From: Chloroflexota bacterium
Lineage (GTDB): Bacteria > Chloroflexota > Dehalococcoidia > Bin125
Length of the DNA: 64,000 nt
NCBI GenBank assembly: GCA_026707145.1
Contig: JAPOXK010000015.1
Span: forward strand, 62,001-126,000
Direction of reading: 5' to 3'
Numbering within the stretch: the first letter of the stretch is position 1; each line of letters opens with the position of its first letter. A program made the translations under genes and the position numbers. The notes under the pieces are model-generated. The model was not told the DNA's origin, searched no databases, and worked only from the letters and a program-made list of their open reading frames with translations. Shown here one piece after another: positions 37,201 through 46,296 of this stretch.

Positions 37201-38596
37201 GATCATCGGGAACCCGCCCTACTCGCGCATGCAGGGAAGCCACGAGGACGACAACCGCAACCAGTCCTACCCGACGCTGGACGCGCGGATCGCCGAGAGC
37301 TACATCGCCCGCTCGGACTCCAAGGGACTCAAGAACCCTCTCTACGACGATTACGTGCGGGCGATCCGCTGGGCATCCGACCGCGTGCGGGACGGCGACG
37401 GCGGGATCATCGGCTTCGTCACCAACGGCGGCTTTCTCGACAGCAAGAGCTTCGACGGCTTCCGCAAGACCGTGGCCGCCGAGTTCCACGAGGTCTACGT
37501 CTACAACCTTCGGGGGAATCAACGGACATCGGGTGAAACGTCCAGGCGTGAGGGCGGCAAGATCTTCGGGAGCGGCAGCCGCGCCGGCGTCGCGATCCTG
37601 CTGCTGGTGAAGCGACCCGAGGCGGTGACCGAGCCCGCGACGATCCGCTACCACGACATCGGCGACTCCCTCTCGCGCGACGAGAAGCTGGCGATCATCG
37701 CTGATTCCAAGCTCAAGGAGATAGCTTGGGAAGAGATCACACCGAACGCAGCCAGCGACTGGATCAACCAGCGCAGCCCCGCCTTTCTGGCTTTGCGGCC
37801 GGTAGCCTTGGTCCAGAGCGAGGCCTCTGCACTCAATGCGCTACAGCCTCTGTTCGGGGTGTCCTCACGCGGGCTAACAACCGCGCGCGATGCTTGGGTA
37901 TTCAATTCCTCCAGCTCGAAACTGCGCGAAACGGTCGATCGGCAGGTGAAGTTCTATAACGCACAGGTTGAGACCCTAAAGCGTGGAGCAACAGCGCCGG
38001 AGCGGGACCCTCGGCGCTTCAAATGGGACGGCTCTGCCGAAAAACGCGCGCGACGGGGACTACGAGCCAAAGTCCGTGCTAGCGGATTTCACACCGCTGC
38101 CTATCGCCCTTTTTTCCAGCAACACTTCTACATGGACCGCGTGCTCAATAACTCGGTCTATCAACTGCCGCGTCTCTTCCCCACGCCAGATACGCGAACC
38201 CCCTGCATCATTGTGGAAATAGGCCTCCGTGCGCCAGGCCGCGCACCAGCCGTGCTTGCAATTGATGCCGTCCCAGACATCGGGATCGGGGCGGGGGCCT
38301 CCGGCCTCGCCTGCCAGGTCCTGCCCCGCTACGCGTACGACCTGCCACAGGAAGCCCTTGTAGGAGCCTCCCCGGCACCGTCCGAGATGCAGCGCCGCGA
38401 CAACATCAGCCCTGCCACACTGGCAGCCTACTGCGCCCGCTACGGCGAAGACGTCACAGCGGATCACGTCCTTCGCCTATGTCTACGGCCTCCTGCACTC
38501 CCCCGAGTACCGCGAGCGCTACGCCGCCGACTTGGCCAAGCTGTTGCCCCGCATCCCCGAGGTGGCCACCGCCGAGGCCTTCCACGCCTTCGCTGA
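34256..38596 (+). CDS. Type ISP restriction-modification enzyme, frameshifted
   Basis: A single-polypeptide R-M enzyme (LlaBIII-like): nuclease, SF2 translocase, methyltransferase and target recognition in one chain. Visible parts are an Mrr-like nuclease with D64 and Q78/K80 (CDIVAE, AIQCKCY), Walker A ACGTGKTF (191-198), DEAH box ICDEAHRTTG (about 313), methyltransferase motif I DPFTGTGTF (about 874) and catalytic NPPYS (about 985). The GTG start has CGGAGGA 5 nt upstream. At 38470-38471 an extra C shifts the frame, so the last about 42 residues of this frame are out of register. The proper C-terminus continues in the next feature. The enzyme may be inactive, or the base may be a sequencing error. 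Confidence 0.92.
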   Translation: MATTFGDVYQRLSDCYPDPRERGRRFEPLMEKVLRTDRAFRARFAKVWPWSEWPGRDGHDNWCDIVAERHDGGLTAIQCKCYDPERTLYQGDLESFLGRDDARFDELVVVSTTPNWSPNLLRTLSNRKTPVQRLDLFGLEATTIDWDAYLEDEAAPLRERPRKEILDHQKQALADVFTGLGAHDRGRLIMACGTGKTFTALRAAEEIAGSGGRVLFAAPSISLVAQALREWGQDAVLPIRAFAVCSDARVAGDDTGAHPYDLPIPPTTDPRRLAAAGAEDAPDRLTVVFSTYQSMAVIRDAQAQGLPPFDLVICDEAHRTTGHTLTGEERSAFLLVHDSEAIHARKRLYMTATPRIYGDAGKAKAEKHNVYLASMDDEATYGPELHRLGFASSVEQGLLSDYRVLVLVINERTIARDFQRHLGDADIALDDLGRVLGCLNGLAKRDPGSDRFKDDPAPMRRAVAFSNTIKKSKYFTELVAAVQDETGVAERAIAVETRHVDGKSGVLRRSRELDWLRTETGIMGDRCHVLSNARCLTEGIDVPALDAVLFLQPRKSQIDVVQAVGRVMRRAQDKRYGYVILPVVVPEGMDPSAALDRNEVYGHVWEVLQALRSHDERFDAESNQIDLDGKDSKRIGIIGIGSPDGDKKDGTAVAAVAAVQAGLAFGWGEHQDAILARIVLRCGDRKYWAQWAESVAGIASAHRTRIDALIEGADPALAQRFDEFVTALQDNLNDSISREDAAALLSQHLITEPVFEALFGGSEFTARNPVSQAMQRMIRELEEHGLEAETRELEDFYASVRRRVKGIDSAEGRQRVAAELYDRFFRVAFPRDAERLGIVYTPVEIVDFINRSVAELLREHFGASLGDEGVHILDPFTGTGTFIVRLLQSGVIGPDDLLRKYSRELHANEILLLAYYIAAVNIENAYGDLLAAQQRETEYEPFGGIVLTDTFQSSEAGDRRDTAMFPRNNARIERQLALDIRVIIGNPPYSRMQGSHEDDNRNQSYPTLDARIAESYIARSDSKGLKNPLYDDYVRAIRWASDRVRDGDGGIIGFVTNGGFLDSKSFDGFRKTVAAEFHEVYVYNLRGNQRTSGETSRREGGKIFGSGSRAGVAILLLVKRPEAVTEPATIRYHDIGDSLSRDEKLAIIADSKLKEIAWEEITPNAASDWINQRSPAFLALRPVALVQSEASALNALQPLFGVSSRGLTTARDAWVFNSSSSKLRETVDRQVKFYNAQVETLKRGATAPERDPRRFKWDGSAEKRARRGLRAKVRASGFHTAAYRPFFQQHFYMDRVLNNSVYQLPRLFPTPDTRTPCIIVEIGLRAPGRAPAVLAIDAVPDIGIGAGASGLACQVLPRYAYDLPQEALVGASPAPSEMQRRDNISPATLAAYCARYGEDVTADHVLRLCLRPPALPRVPRALRRRLGQAVAPHPRGGHRRGLPRLR

Positions 38597-39026
38597 CGCT
38601 GGCCAGAGGCTGCTCGATCTGCACATCGGCTACGAAGATGCCGACCTCTACCCACTGGACGAGCAGGTCGCACTCGGCGTGCCGCCGGAGCCGGAACGCT
38701 ACCGCGTCACGAAGATGCGCTGGGCTGGTCCGGCCCGCGACCCCGATCGCTCGCGGATCGTGGTCAACGACTGGATCACCCTTGCCGGCATTCCCGACCA
38801 AGCACACGAGTACGTCGTCGGGCCGCGCTCAGCCCTGGCCTGGCTGATCGACCGCTACCAGGTCAAAACCGACAAGGCATCCGGGATCGTCAACGACGTG
38901 AACGATTGGGGACTGGAGCGGGGCGATCCGCGCTACATCCTCGACCTCGTGAAGCGCATCGTCACGGTGAGCGTGGAGACGGTGCACATTGTCCGCGGGC
39001 TCCCAGAACTGCGGGAGGCGGAATAA
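38472..39026 (+). CDS. C-terminal fragment of the type ISP enzyme (after the frameshift)
   Basis: The in-register continuation starts FAYVYGLLHSPEYRERYAAD and runs to the stop at 39026 (184 residues). This motif normally lies near the end of type ISP enzymes, in the target-recognition/C-terminal part. Deleting one C at 38470/38471 joins it to the preceding frame as a protein of about 1,589 residues, the expected family size. An internal ATG at 38532 is unlikely to be a real start. Confidence 0.85.
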   Translation, partial: FAYVYGLLHSPEYRERYAADLAKLLPRIPEVATAEAFHAFADAGQRLLDLHIGYEDADLYPLDEQVALGVPPEPERYRVTKMRWAGPARDPDRSRIVVNDWITLAGIPDQAHEYVVGPRSALAWLIDRYQVKTDKASGIVNDVNDWGLERGDPRYILDLVKRIVTVSVETVHIVRGLPELREAE

Positions 39027-39328
39027 GGGCATCTCGATACCGCCCCTTATTTGACACGAACCCCCATGAGTGAAAGCGAAGGCAGAGTTGCAGACCTGCA
39101 TCGGCTAATGATCTAGAGGAAGTACGAAGCTGGCGACCCCACCCTTATGGAAGTGAGCAAGTAGGGGAAGAAGGGGGAACGCGGTCGGAGCGGACACCAT
39201 CTGCGCGGCGAGGCGGCACTGTGCACGGCCGTCTTCCACTGGTGAATCGGCCTAGGGGATTGAGGGACTGGACAGCGGTTGAGCGTTCACCACCCCTAGA
39301 TGGCGCCTCAACCCCGCGGGCCTGCCAA
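39027..39328. other. No supported gene
   Basis: The interval between the type ISP 3' end and the convergent zincin-like gene. No convincing terminator or gene is visible. Confidence 0.4.
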
Positions 39329-40333
39329 CTAACGCGAAGGAGCCTCGACGGAGATGTACACACCTTCAGGGATGGTCTGGAAGCCGAGACCGCAGTTACG
39401 GAATATTCCTTCTATGGCATGCGAAACGACCTGAACAGACTTCTCAAGTGGCAGTTCAGGGTCACCGAACTGGCCCAGGAGGGTATCGAGATGTTCCGCA
39501 AGAAAGCGCTCCGAGGCCTCCGTCTCCTTGATGTCCTTGATGATGTCCAACCAGCGCTCGGTCCCCATGTACATCGACGCAGTGTGGCTCAACACGACGA
39601 GAATGTCTTTGATGCCCGGGAGCACCACCCTGGCGAAATCATCAATCCCTATCTGTCTGGTTTGAAACTCCCAGACCTTCTCCTCAAGGAAGTGTGGCAT
39701 CTGGTGAAGCTCGTTTCGCAACTCCCGCACCCAATCTACCCCCTGCGCCTCCTCCAACTCGTGTAGCGACCAAGGCCGTCCCTCATCATTTGTAGATAAC
39801 CTACGAAGGAAAACGTCGACAAGACGGTCCACATCGAACTCGTCGATAAGCAGCCTGGCCCAGCCGTCTAGCAACCGCTCTCGTGTGTCGGAAGCGGCAA
39901 CGTATTCTTCCTCTCCCAGCCTCCGAAGGTGGCGCTCCTCGTAGAGAACGTGACTCAATTCGTGGAGGACGGTTGTCAGGCAACGGGGATTATTGAATCC
40001 CCATGAACCCATTTGATTTGCATCAATGACCACTGCAAACCCAAGATCTCCATCCTGGGAGCGAGTCCAAAGGGTCTTCCCAATCGCCTGCACATGCCTT
40101 CGGACAGCGTCATACTCCGCAAGACCTGAGTGCTCTTGGAGTAATCGATTCACTTCTTCTTCGAAACAGTCAGTCACGCAAATTCTTTGCAGCAGGAATT
40201 GTTTCCCCTGTGCGTCAGCGACGGCCGCTACTGCGTCTATCAGTCGCCCGAGATCCTGCTTTGCCAGGGATTGCTGTCCTACAGGTATCCCTGGAACATC
40301 GACGGTATATCGGCGACCTTCGATGTTGGTCAT
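39329..40333 (-). CDS. Zincin-like (HExxH) metallopeptidase-type protein, unknown family
   Basis: A 334-residue protein with a zinc-peptidase motif HELSH at 124-128 in CLTTVLHELSHVLYEE. It is preceded by a VVIDANQMGSWGFNNPRC segment that could form the edge strand. The remainder is helical and acidic with many tryptophans, and no transmembrane segment is apparent. The third zinc ligand is probably one of the glutamates downstream (GEEEYVAASDTRERLLDGWA). I do not recognise the family; similar ImmA-like or M78-like peptidases occur in mobile elements. It is one of several unexplained cargo genes beside a type ISP enzyme. Confidence 0.7.
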   Translation of the reverse strand: MTNIEGRRYTVDVPGIPVGQQSLAKQDLGRLIDAVAAVADAQGKQFLLQRICVTDCFEEEVNRLLQEHSGLAEYDAVRRHVQAIGKTLWTRSQDGDLGFAVVIDANQMGSWGFNNPRCLTTVLHELSHVLYEERHLRRLGEEEYVAASDTRERLLDGWARLLIDEFDVDRLVDVFLRRLSTNDEGRPWSLHELEEAQGVDWVRELRNELHQMPHFLEEKVWEFQTRQIGIDDFARVVLPGIKDILVVLSHTASMYMGTERWLDIIKDIKETEASERFLAEHLDTLLGQFGDPELPLEKSVQVVSHAIEGIFRNCGLGFQTIPEGVYISVEAPSR

Positions 40334-40595
40334 CGAGTTTTCTTCACGGGAACTGTGCGTCCACGTGCCCAGCGAGCGGCGACTGACCTACATAGGCAAC
40401 CCTTGCTGCGCCCACGCGGGAAGCTTCGACTGGAGCGGCAGCGCCTAGGCGCCCAAGCGGTCTGTAAAGCGAATTGACGTAAGCGGTTCATCAAAGAAAG
40501 AGAGACCGGTAGACTCGGCTCAACTGAAGTCCGCTCATCATCTCGGTGAGCAACGAGCCGATAAACGGTCGTAGCGTGGGAAACAGGAAGACCAG

Positions 40596-41069
40596 ATGGC
40601 GGATTCAATAGATGTGGGCTTTCTTTGTGAACGCCACGCGATGGTGCAAGACATGCTGATCCTTCATCAACTCACTGGACATGAACAGGGGATTTTTCTT
40701 CCTGTCCTATCGCTGAGCGTTCCAATGGAGGAAGGGTATGTCGGGAAAGATCTTTGGCTCGACTTGACACCGCATGCTGGAGGGAAAGCTTACCCTGGGG
40801 CAAGCATTATGGTCATTGAGGGCAATCAGCGAGATCCGGAAAAATGGGCGTTCACCGAGCATCATCCAGTACGCGTGGAGCGTAACGCAATCGTAGGAAT
40901 CCGGTCGGAACATGGCACCGATGAGCTCTTGGCCGTTGAGTGGTATATGCATGCTCTAGTGGACAAGGGATACGGACTCACTGACGATCACCGGACGCTT
41001 CGAAAGCAAATCATTCGTGTGGTCACAGCAGAGGGTTGGGAAAACTGGATGCGTTTCGGTACCGCCTAG
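40596..41069 (+). CDS. Hypothetical protein
   Basis: A 157-residue soluble protein with normal amino-acid usage and a clean start: ATG at 40596 with GGAAACAGGAAGA upstream. It has no recognised motif. Notable are VGFLCERHAMVQDMLI near the start and a C-terminal VDKGYGLTDDHRTLRKQI. It is coded divergently from the zincin-like gene. No function is suggested. Confidence 0.6.
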   Translation: MADSIDVGFLCERHAMVQDMLILHQLTGHEQGIFLPVLSLSVPMEEGYVGKDLWLDLTPHAGGKAYPGASIMVIEGNQRDPEKWAFTEHHPVRVERNAIVGIRSEHGTDELLAVEWYMHALVDKGYGLTDDHRTLRKQIIRVVTAEGWENWMRFGTA

Positions 41070-41662
41070 CGATAGAAGAAAACCTAGCTTTGCCCAACCT
41101 GATGAATCCCGCGGAATCCCACATAGAGTTACGGACCTGCTTTGCCGGATAGGCCGCGGCCGCACTCTAGGTAGGAAAGCCCGAGTGTGGCATCAGCTTG
41201 ATTGTGACCAAAGACGAAGGTTTGGTTGAAGAGGGCTCACGAATTTGCTGACGCGCTGCCAGCAACTCGACAGGAACAGCAGGTCGGCGCGGAACCAGAA
41301 AGTCCTCCGTTATCTCGCACAGAAGGCTCACCTTGACGGATCTCGCCATCATGCCGCCATACGCTTGAGCGCTCAGGCAATAGCGCAGGGCCGTCAAGAC
41401 CAGCGGTAGTAGCGGAAGCGGGTAGGCCACGAGGGATCGATGAGCCCTAAGACCGCAAGGTCGTGATGTTGAAATTCCTCCACTGGGCGCTGGAACTTTG
41501 GTTGAGGTGCGACGCCAATGCTCGACACGCATTGGGGAAAAGACTCGTATTGTGGGAAAGAGAGCCAGCATCCTCAGTAACGCGTACGGTAATGCGAACT
41601 AGCTTGCGCCTACGCGGAGGTGATAGGAGTGCCCCGCCCTTGGACATCGCGAGTGATGAGGG
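41070..41662. other. No supported gene
   Basis: About 590 bp with only overlapping short frames on both strands (up to 134 codons) and no motif. It follows the hypothetical gene and precedes the convergent abiE operon end. Confidence 0.45.
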
Positions 41663-43033
41663 CTAATCGATAGGCTCGATGTAGCCCGATCTCGCTCGGC
41701 AGTCCCACACACCGTCAGGTTCCTTGTGAGGTCTAAGCCTCGCGCTCCGGCGAACGCGCGGGAAGCGCTTATCGCATGCGGGGCACACAACGACGTAGCG
41801 TGGCTGAGAACGGTCACCCGTTCGGCTGCCTATGTTCCTTCGGCTTGCTGAAGGCGGAGCGGGGATTTCTCCTTCTGCAGGAAACTCAATGTCATACCTT
41901 GGGGAATAGGGGCGGCTTGTTACAGTGACGGATTGAATACGATCGAGTCGATAGGAACGGGATCCAGAACCGTCCTCGCGGACGGCGTGGAGCAGGATAT
42001 CCCCGGCCCTCGTCTGCCTCAGGGAATACGGTTCGATTAGGCGCTGCGTCCCGTCATAACCAAGCTCGACGAGCAGGTGGTTGACAGCAGCAAACCGGAC
42101 GGGCTCTAGGCGGCTCCCTTCGCCAGATTCCCAGAAGGTCGCAGGTGGCGTCCAGGGTACCTCCCCATCCCGTAGAGGCATGGGCTCAATGGGTTGGACG
42201 GGCCCCTCGCCATTGAGCCACGCGAAGATGCGTGGAACTTCCGCCCAAAATTGCTCAAAGTCAGGGAGAACTTGCAGCTGGTGTGCCAGCATGTTGTCCC
42301 ATTCCGTTCGGAGTTCCGCGAACATCGGCGAGGCGCGGATGCTCTCGGCTGACGGGACAGGGACATCCTTTGCCTTGCACTTCTGCTCAAGGACCTCACG
42401 TACCAGCTCGGCGTGAGGACGGAAGTCCGGGCGCCGGAAGAGATTGACGATGTCGTACAGGTCTCGTGGGCGGGAACGTTCTCCCATCGCGCGTAGCTTT
42501 TCCGCGAAGACTTCTTCGAATCCGTAACAGCGGACTTCGGATGGTCCAGGGAGAACCTCCGGGTAGTCGTGGCTGATTGGTCGCAAGACCGGCGGCCGCG
42601 CGACGAATTCATCCTTGGTGAGGTCGAGTTTGATACGTGAAGGAGTGGGGGCGTCCCGGGGTCCTCGGTAGTAGATGCGGCCCTCGGTGGAACGTCCCGA
42701 CGGTCGACTTTGGTAAACAGGGGTCCGCACCGTGAAGTCGATGCCAGATTCTTGGCCTACGCGATCAAGTACGAGGGACATTACCTCATCTACCTCTTCG
42801 GGTTCGATCGGGCCGTCCTCACGGACCGTGAAATCAAGATCCTCGGAAAAACGGTAGGTCTCGATGTAACACTTCTTTAGACATGTCCCGCCTTTGAACA
42901 CCCAGGTAGCATCGAGCTGCGGATCAGTACCGATCCCCCACAGGACCCACCCGAGTGCGTAGTCCTTTTCGACGACATCGTCTCGCAGTCCCCAGCGGCG
43001 AGCACGATCGTTGAGGTCGGCGCGGCCAATCAA
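41663..43033 (-). CDS. abiEii: AbiEii-type nucleotidyltransferase toxin with WYL and zinc-finger-like extensions
   Basis: A 456-residue protein. Residues about 20-230 are the AbiEii/AbiGii nucleotidyltransferase: GGT at 48-50 (WVFKGGTCLKKC), SEDLDF at 63-68 with the catalytic Asp pair, KLDLT at 135-139 and AEKLRAMGERSRPRDLYD at 177-194. AbiEii toxins modify tRNA or other targets with nucleotides and are neutralised by AbiEi. Unusually, residues 311-384 form a WYL-like domain (LLVELGYDG, RLIEPYSL, SRSYRLDRIQ). A C-terminal C417-C420...H436...C445 cluster could bind zinc. The ATG overlaps the abiEi stop by 4 bp, so translation is probably coupled. Confidence 0.88.
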   Translation of the reverse strand: MIGRADLNDRARRWGLRDDVVEKDYALGWVLWGIGTDPQLDATWVFKGGTCLKKCYIETYRFSEDLDFTVREDGPIEPEEVDEVMSLVLDRVGQESGIDFTVRTPVYQSRPSGRSTEGRIYYRGPRDAPTPSRIKLDLTKDEFVARPPVLRPISHDYPEVLPGPSEVRCYGFEEVFAEKLRAMGERSRPRDLYDIVNLFRRPDFRPHAELVREVLEQKCKAKDVPVPSAESIRASPMFAELRTEWDNMLAHQLQVLPDFEQFWAEVPRIFAWLNGEGPVQPIEPMPLRDGEVPWTPPATFWESGEGSRLEPVRFAAVNHLLVELGYDGTQRLIEPYSLRQTRAGDILLHAVREDGSGSRSYRLDRIQSVTVTSRPYSPRYDIEFPAEGEIPAPPSASRRNIGSRTGDRSQPRYVVVCPACDKRFPRVRRSARLRPHKEPDGVWDCRARSGYIEPID

Positions 43034-43920
43034 GGCCCATCCCCGTGATCGGGAGCGAGACTTGGCGCGTTCACCCGTAGATTCCAGCGAGAGACGATCT
43101 GTCCCTCTAGCGGCCCGTCGGGGTCGAGCTGGCTCAACCCTTTAGTGATCCGACTGTGGCATGTTTCGATGAATTCAGCGTCGGTGAGGTTCCATCGCTC
43201 GGCTAGGTATCCAAGTCGCTTGAATACCGTTCCCCGCCCGAGGCGGTTGCCGTATGCCAACAGCTTTTGCTGATCAACGTGCTCGCCTTCGAAATACGAC
43301 CGCAAGACCTCAGACATGTGCAGTGCTCCTCCAGCCGCCGCCGGAACATCAAGGATGTCCACCACTGTGCGGTGAGGATCGGACACGTTAACCGCAACCC
43401 TTTGTCGCCACACTCGCCGCGTCCCGAACAAGTCCTTCTCTGGCACGGTCCGGATCAAGTAGTCGGTTCCCTGCACAGTCTGTCTGGTTGGTGCGACCTT
43501 CCTGCCGGCAACGACGTAAATGACCGCGAATATCTGGTCTGTCAGTCCCCAATGCTCGATGGCGCTCCATCCCCCGATATAGCTGGGAGCAAAGATCGTC
43601 GCCGAAACTATCCACGGGTCCTCTCGCCACTCGCTTGGCTCAGATGCATCGAGCGGTGCGACGACGTACCAACCCCTTCGCACGCGAGCCAGCCACCCAC
43701 TGTCGGCGAGAGCCGCGAGCAGGCTACGGGTGTGATCGAGATCGATATCAAGCGCCTCTGCCGCCCGCTGAGCGTTGAACGGACCCGGGAACACACGGTG
43801 GAGCGTGGTCAGGTGCCTTCGTCGTCCGCCAGAGAGCCCTGCGAACGGAACTCTCTGGCGAGCCAGGGGAACTACAGCGCCTTCCGCTGCGGCAGAGTCC
43901 ACGTTCTCAGCGTACATCAT
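43030..43920 (-). CDS. abiEi: AbiEi-family antitoxin (type IV toxin-antitoxin)
   Basis: A 296-residue protein matching AbiEi: an N-terminal winged-helix part (FNAQRAAEALDIDLDHTRSL and LADSGWLARVRRGWYVVAPL) and the AbiEi core (YIGGWSAIEHWGL, RVAVNVSDPHRTVVDILDVP). The family binds DNA through the winged helix to autoregulate the operon and counteracts AbiEii without direct toxin binding (type IV). Two adjacent ATG codons at 43920 and 43917 are possible starts. It is upstream of abiEii in the same transcript with a 4-bp overlap. Confidence 0.9.
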   Translation of the reverse strand: MMYAENVDSAAAEGAVVPLARQRVPFAGLSGGRRRHLTTLHRVFPGPFNAQRAAEALDIDLDHTRSLLAALADSGWLARVRRGWYVVAPLDASEPSEWREDPWIVSATIFAPSYIGGWSAIEHWGLTDQIFAVIYVVAGRKVAPTRQTVQGTDYLIRTVPEKDLFGTRRVWRQRVAVNVSDPHRTVVDILDVPAAAGGALHMSEVLRSYFEGEHVDQQKLLAYGNRLGRGTVFKRLGYLAERWNLTDAEFIETCHSRITKGLSQLDPDGPLEGQIVSRWNLRVNAPSLAPDHGDGP

Positions 43921-44439
43921 TGAGGTATATCGAAGGTGGTTTATTTCATGGCTGGTATGTGAAACTCTACTCGCAATGTACCTATGTTGAAATCTAAACG
44001 CGACATCGGATGTTAGAAATCCCAGAATCTGATGCCCGAGAGTAACACTCGTAGCTACCTAACGCGGGAAGGCCCGAGGTGTTCTTCGGCATCCCAAACG
44101 TCCACATCTTCGGTAGCGTAGTCACAGTGCGGGATGAGCCGGAAAACTCACTCGTCCACAACAGAGCCAGTGAGCTCATAGGTCACGTTGGTGAGGAGAC
44201 CTTAGCGAGCACGAGTCCTTCGTGTCTCGGGGTCTGTCGTCCGTCCCATTGCGAATTGCTCTGAAGGCAGCGACATCGCAAGTGCCGCGCCGTGCCAGCG
44301 AAAGAGGAAGTCAGCCGAGAGAGTAGTCCCTACGCCCCTTTGTCGGCCTTCCCTGAAGCGCTGTACGGAAAAGAGCAGCGCAGGATCTTCACTCCCACGA
44401 CTCTTGCTCACAGCTGATCCTCCTTCTGAACCCTGACAT
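43921..44439. other. No supported gene
   Basis: About 520 bp of AT-richer sequence between abiEi (its upstream region) and the helicase 3' end. It should contain the abiE promoter, but no clear operator was identified by eye. Confidence 0.4.
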
Positions 44440-46296
44440 TCACCCTTTTTCCGGACTCGATTGGATCAGGAAATTTGCGTCCGCAGGGTCGGGTAGCGTC
44501 CGCTGGGTGCCGACCTCGAGCGCCATTTCTGATCGGGACGTTCCCTGGGGCGCTGACGCAACGGACGCAACAGGCAGTTCCGGCCCGTCATTTTCTGGTC
44601 CCGGCGTATTCGTAGTCTTCGTGATGCGGATGATGCGGGTTCCCGCCTGCCCTCGGCGAGAGCGGTCTATCCCGATCCCAATCTCACGCAGGAAAGGTGC
44701 GACACGGTCCAGCCGTCCCGACAGCGCGCGAGCATTGCCCGGCCAGACCTTGGACTTGGCGATGTACTCACCCGCTGCTCGCGCAAGGGTGTCGAGCAGT
44801 TCAGTGGCTGTCCCCGTCCATGTTGTCTCCTTGGTCATGAGGGCGCGCACTGCGGCGGCCACAGGGTCGGCGTCGATCGCGCGGTCCACTGCTGCGTCGC
44901 GGTTGCCGGAGTACGCCGACACGAAGGTACCGGGAGGCCAGATCGCCGTCTCGCAGGCGGTCGCCCATACGGCAAAGTCAGCCAGACGCGGTAGGTTCGG
45001 CAGGTAAGTCTCAGAAAGACGCCGGAGACCCGTCACCACGGCGTCAAGCAATGCACCGAGGATTCGGGGACGTTCCGCCTCAAATTCTGCCCACAGATCC
45101 GCAGCCGGGCGGCGCTCGTCTGCGGGAATCGGCTTCAGAGTCAAGAACAGGGCTCGATCGGCGAGATCGGGCCGGGTCACGATTTCTTCGATCCCGTTCA
45201 GGATCACGGGTCGAACGGCATCGAACAGGATCTCGTCTTGGTCGGTGTAGAGCTGGCGCACCGCGAAGCCGCCGCCGGTCGCCAGCCGACAGAAGGCATC
45301 TGAGATCCACGGAGACACGCCCGACACGTTGTCGAAGACCTGTAGATGGCCGTTGCTAGCCGCGATGAAGAGCTCGCGTTCTTCCCGCGGCAACGCCCGC
45401 AACGGCGCCGTGTTGGGATCGAGCAGCGCCCGCAGGATAGTGGAGAAGGTAGACTTCGCCGATCCCTGCTCCCCCGACAACGCCAGCAAAGGATAGGGAC
45501 CGCAATCGCGCAGGCAGGCCAGCGCCCAGGCGACCACCAGCACCAGGTCATCGTTGGACTGCACGTTGAGGAAGGACCGCAAGGGCTTCACCGATCCGCC
45601 TCGCTTGGGTTCCGGCAGAGCTTGCATGCCGGCCGCGCGCCGGAAGCGCACCGGGGGATCGGCGGTCACCCGCCAGCCCGCCGTGTCGATCTCCACCGCT
45701 CGCCACGCAGCATCGCTGAGGTCGAGGTAGAGACGTCCTTCGTGGCTGCCGACACGCGTGGACACGGACTGCTCAGTTCCTCCAAAGCGTGCCCTCGCTT
45801 CCGCGAGGTTGATGGTCGCTTGCAGTGCCTCGGAGTTCGGAGCTCCGGCCGTCTCCTCGAAGTACCGCCGCGCCAGCCATTGGCGGAAGCCTTTGGCGCG
45901 GACGGGCCAGGTTTCGCGATGGCCATCGACCACGATGTCGGCGAAAGGGGTATCGTCGGGCGCATAGAACAGATCTGCCTCGCCTACCAACTCGACCAAG
46001 ATGTCTGTCTGCGTTGGGCCCCGCCCATTAGTCCCGCTCCTCTCGGCGATTGCCTTGTCGAGCTCCGTCACCCGTACGGGAGTTTCTTTCTTGAGCCTGG
46101 CCCGCAGGCTCTCCCAAGAGGCGGGGTCGTCCTTCTTGAGGGCTACCAATCGCTCCAGCACGTCAGGAACAAAAGCTGGGCCGGGATCGTCCTTGCATCG
46201 CTCGACCAGCCCTTGCAGCGGATCGACAAGCTCCTCGGCCGCGGCGATGGCGGCGCGAACTTGGTCTGCATTCACCTTGTCGATTGCTGTCGTCAT
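44440..46296 (-). CDS. Element replication helicase/ATPase (primase-associated)
   Basis: A 618-residue protein with a P-loop ATPase around residue 275 (SGEQGSAKSTFSTILRALL), Walker B-like FDNVSG and ARFGG earlier in the chain. The arrangement matches the helicase halves of phage/plasmid-type replication proteins that follow a Toprim primase. It should unwind the element's DNA during replication. Its start overlaps the primase stop by 4 bp (ATGA). The C-terminus DPADANFLIQSSPEKG is repeated in a remnant at 23.2 kb. No origin sequence could be picked out. Confidence 0.83.
   Translation of the reverse strand: MTTAIDKVNADQVRAAIAAAEELVDPLQGLVERCKDDPGPAFVPDVLERLVALKKDDPASWESLRARLKKETPVRVTELDKAIAERSGTNGRGPTQTDILVELVGEADLFYAPDDTPFADIVVDGHRETWPVRAKGFRQWLARRYFEETAGAPNSEALQATINLAEARARFGGTEQSVSTRVGSHEGRLYLDLSDAAWRAVEIDTAGWRVTADPPVRFRRAAGMQALPEPKRGGSVKPLRSFLNVQSNDDLVLVVAWALACLRDCGPYPLLALSGEQGSAKSTFSTILRALLDPNTAPLRALPREERELFIAASNGHLQVFDNVSGVSPWISDAFCRLATGGGFAVRQLYTDQDEILFDAVRPVILNGIEEIVTRPDLADRALFLTLKPIPADERRPAADLWAEFEAERPRILGALLDAVVTGLRRLSETYLPNLPRLADFAVWATACETAIWPPGTFVSAYSGNRDAAVDRAIDADPVAAAVRALMTKETTWTGTATELLDTLARAAGEYIAKSKVWPGNARALSGRLDRVAPFLREIGIGIDRSRRGQAGTRIIRITKTTNTPGPENDGPELPVASVASAPQGTSRSEMALEVGTQRTLPDPADANFLIQSSPEKG

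Noticed and set aside
41167-41571. Minus-strand 134-codon frame between hypothetical gene and abiE
   Set aside because: Partly protein-like composition but no motif or RBS, and it competes with frames on the other strand.
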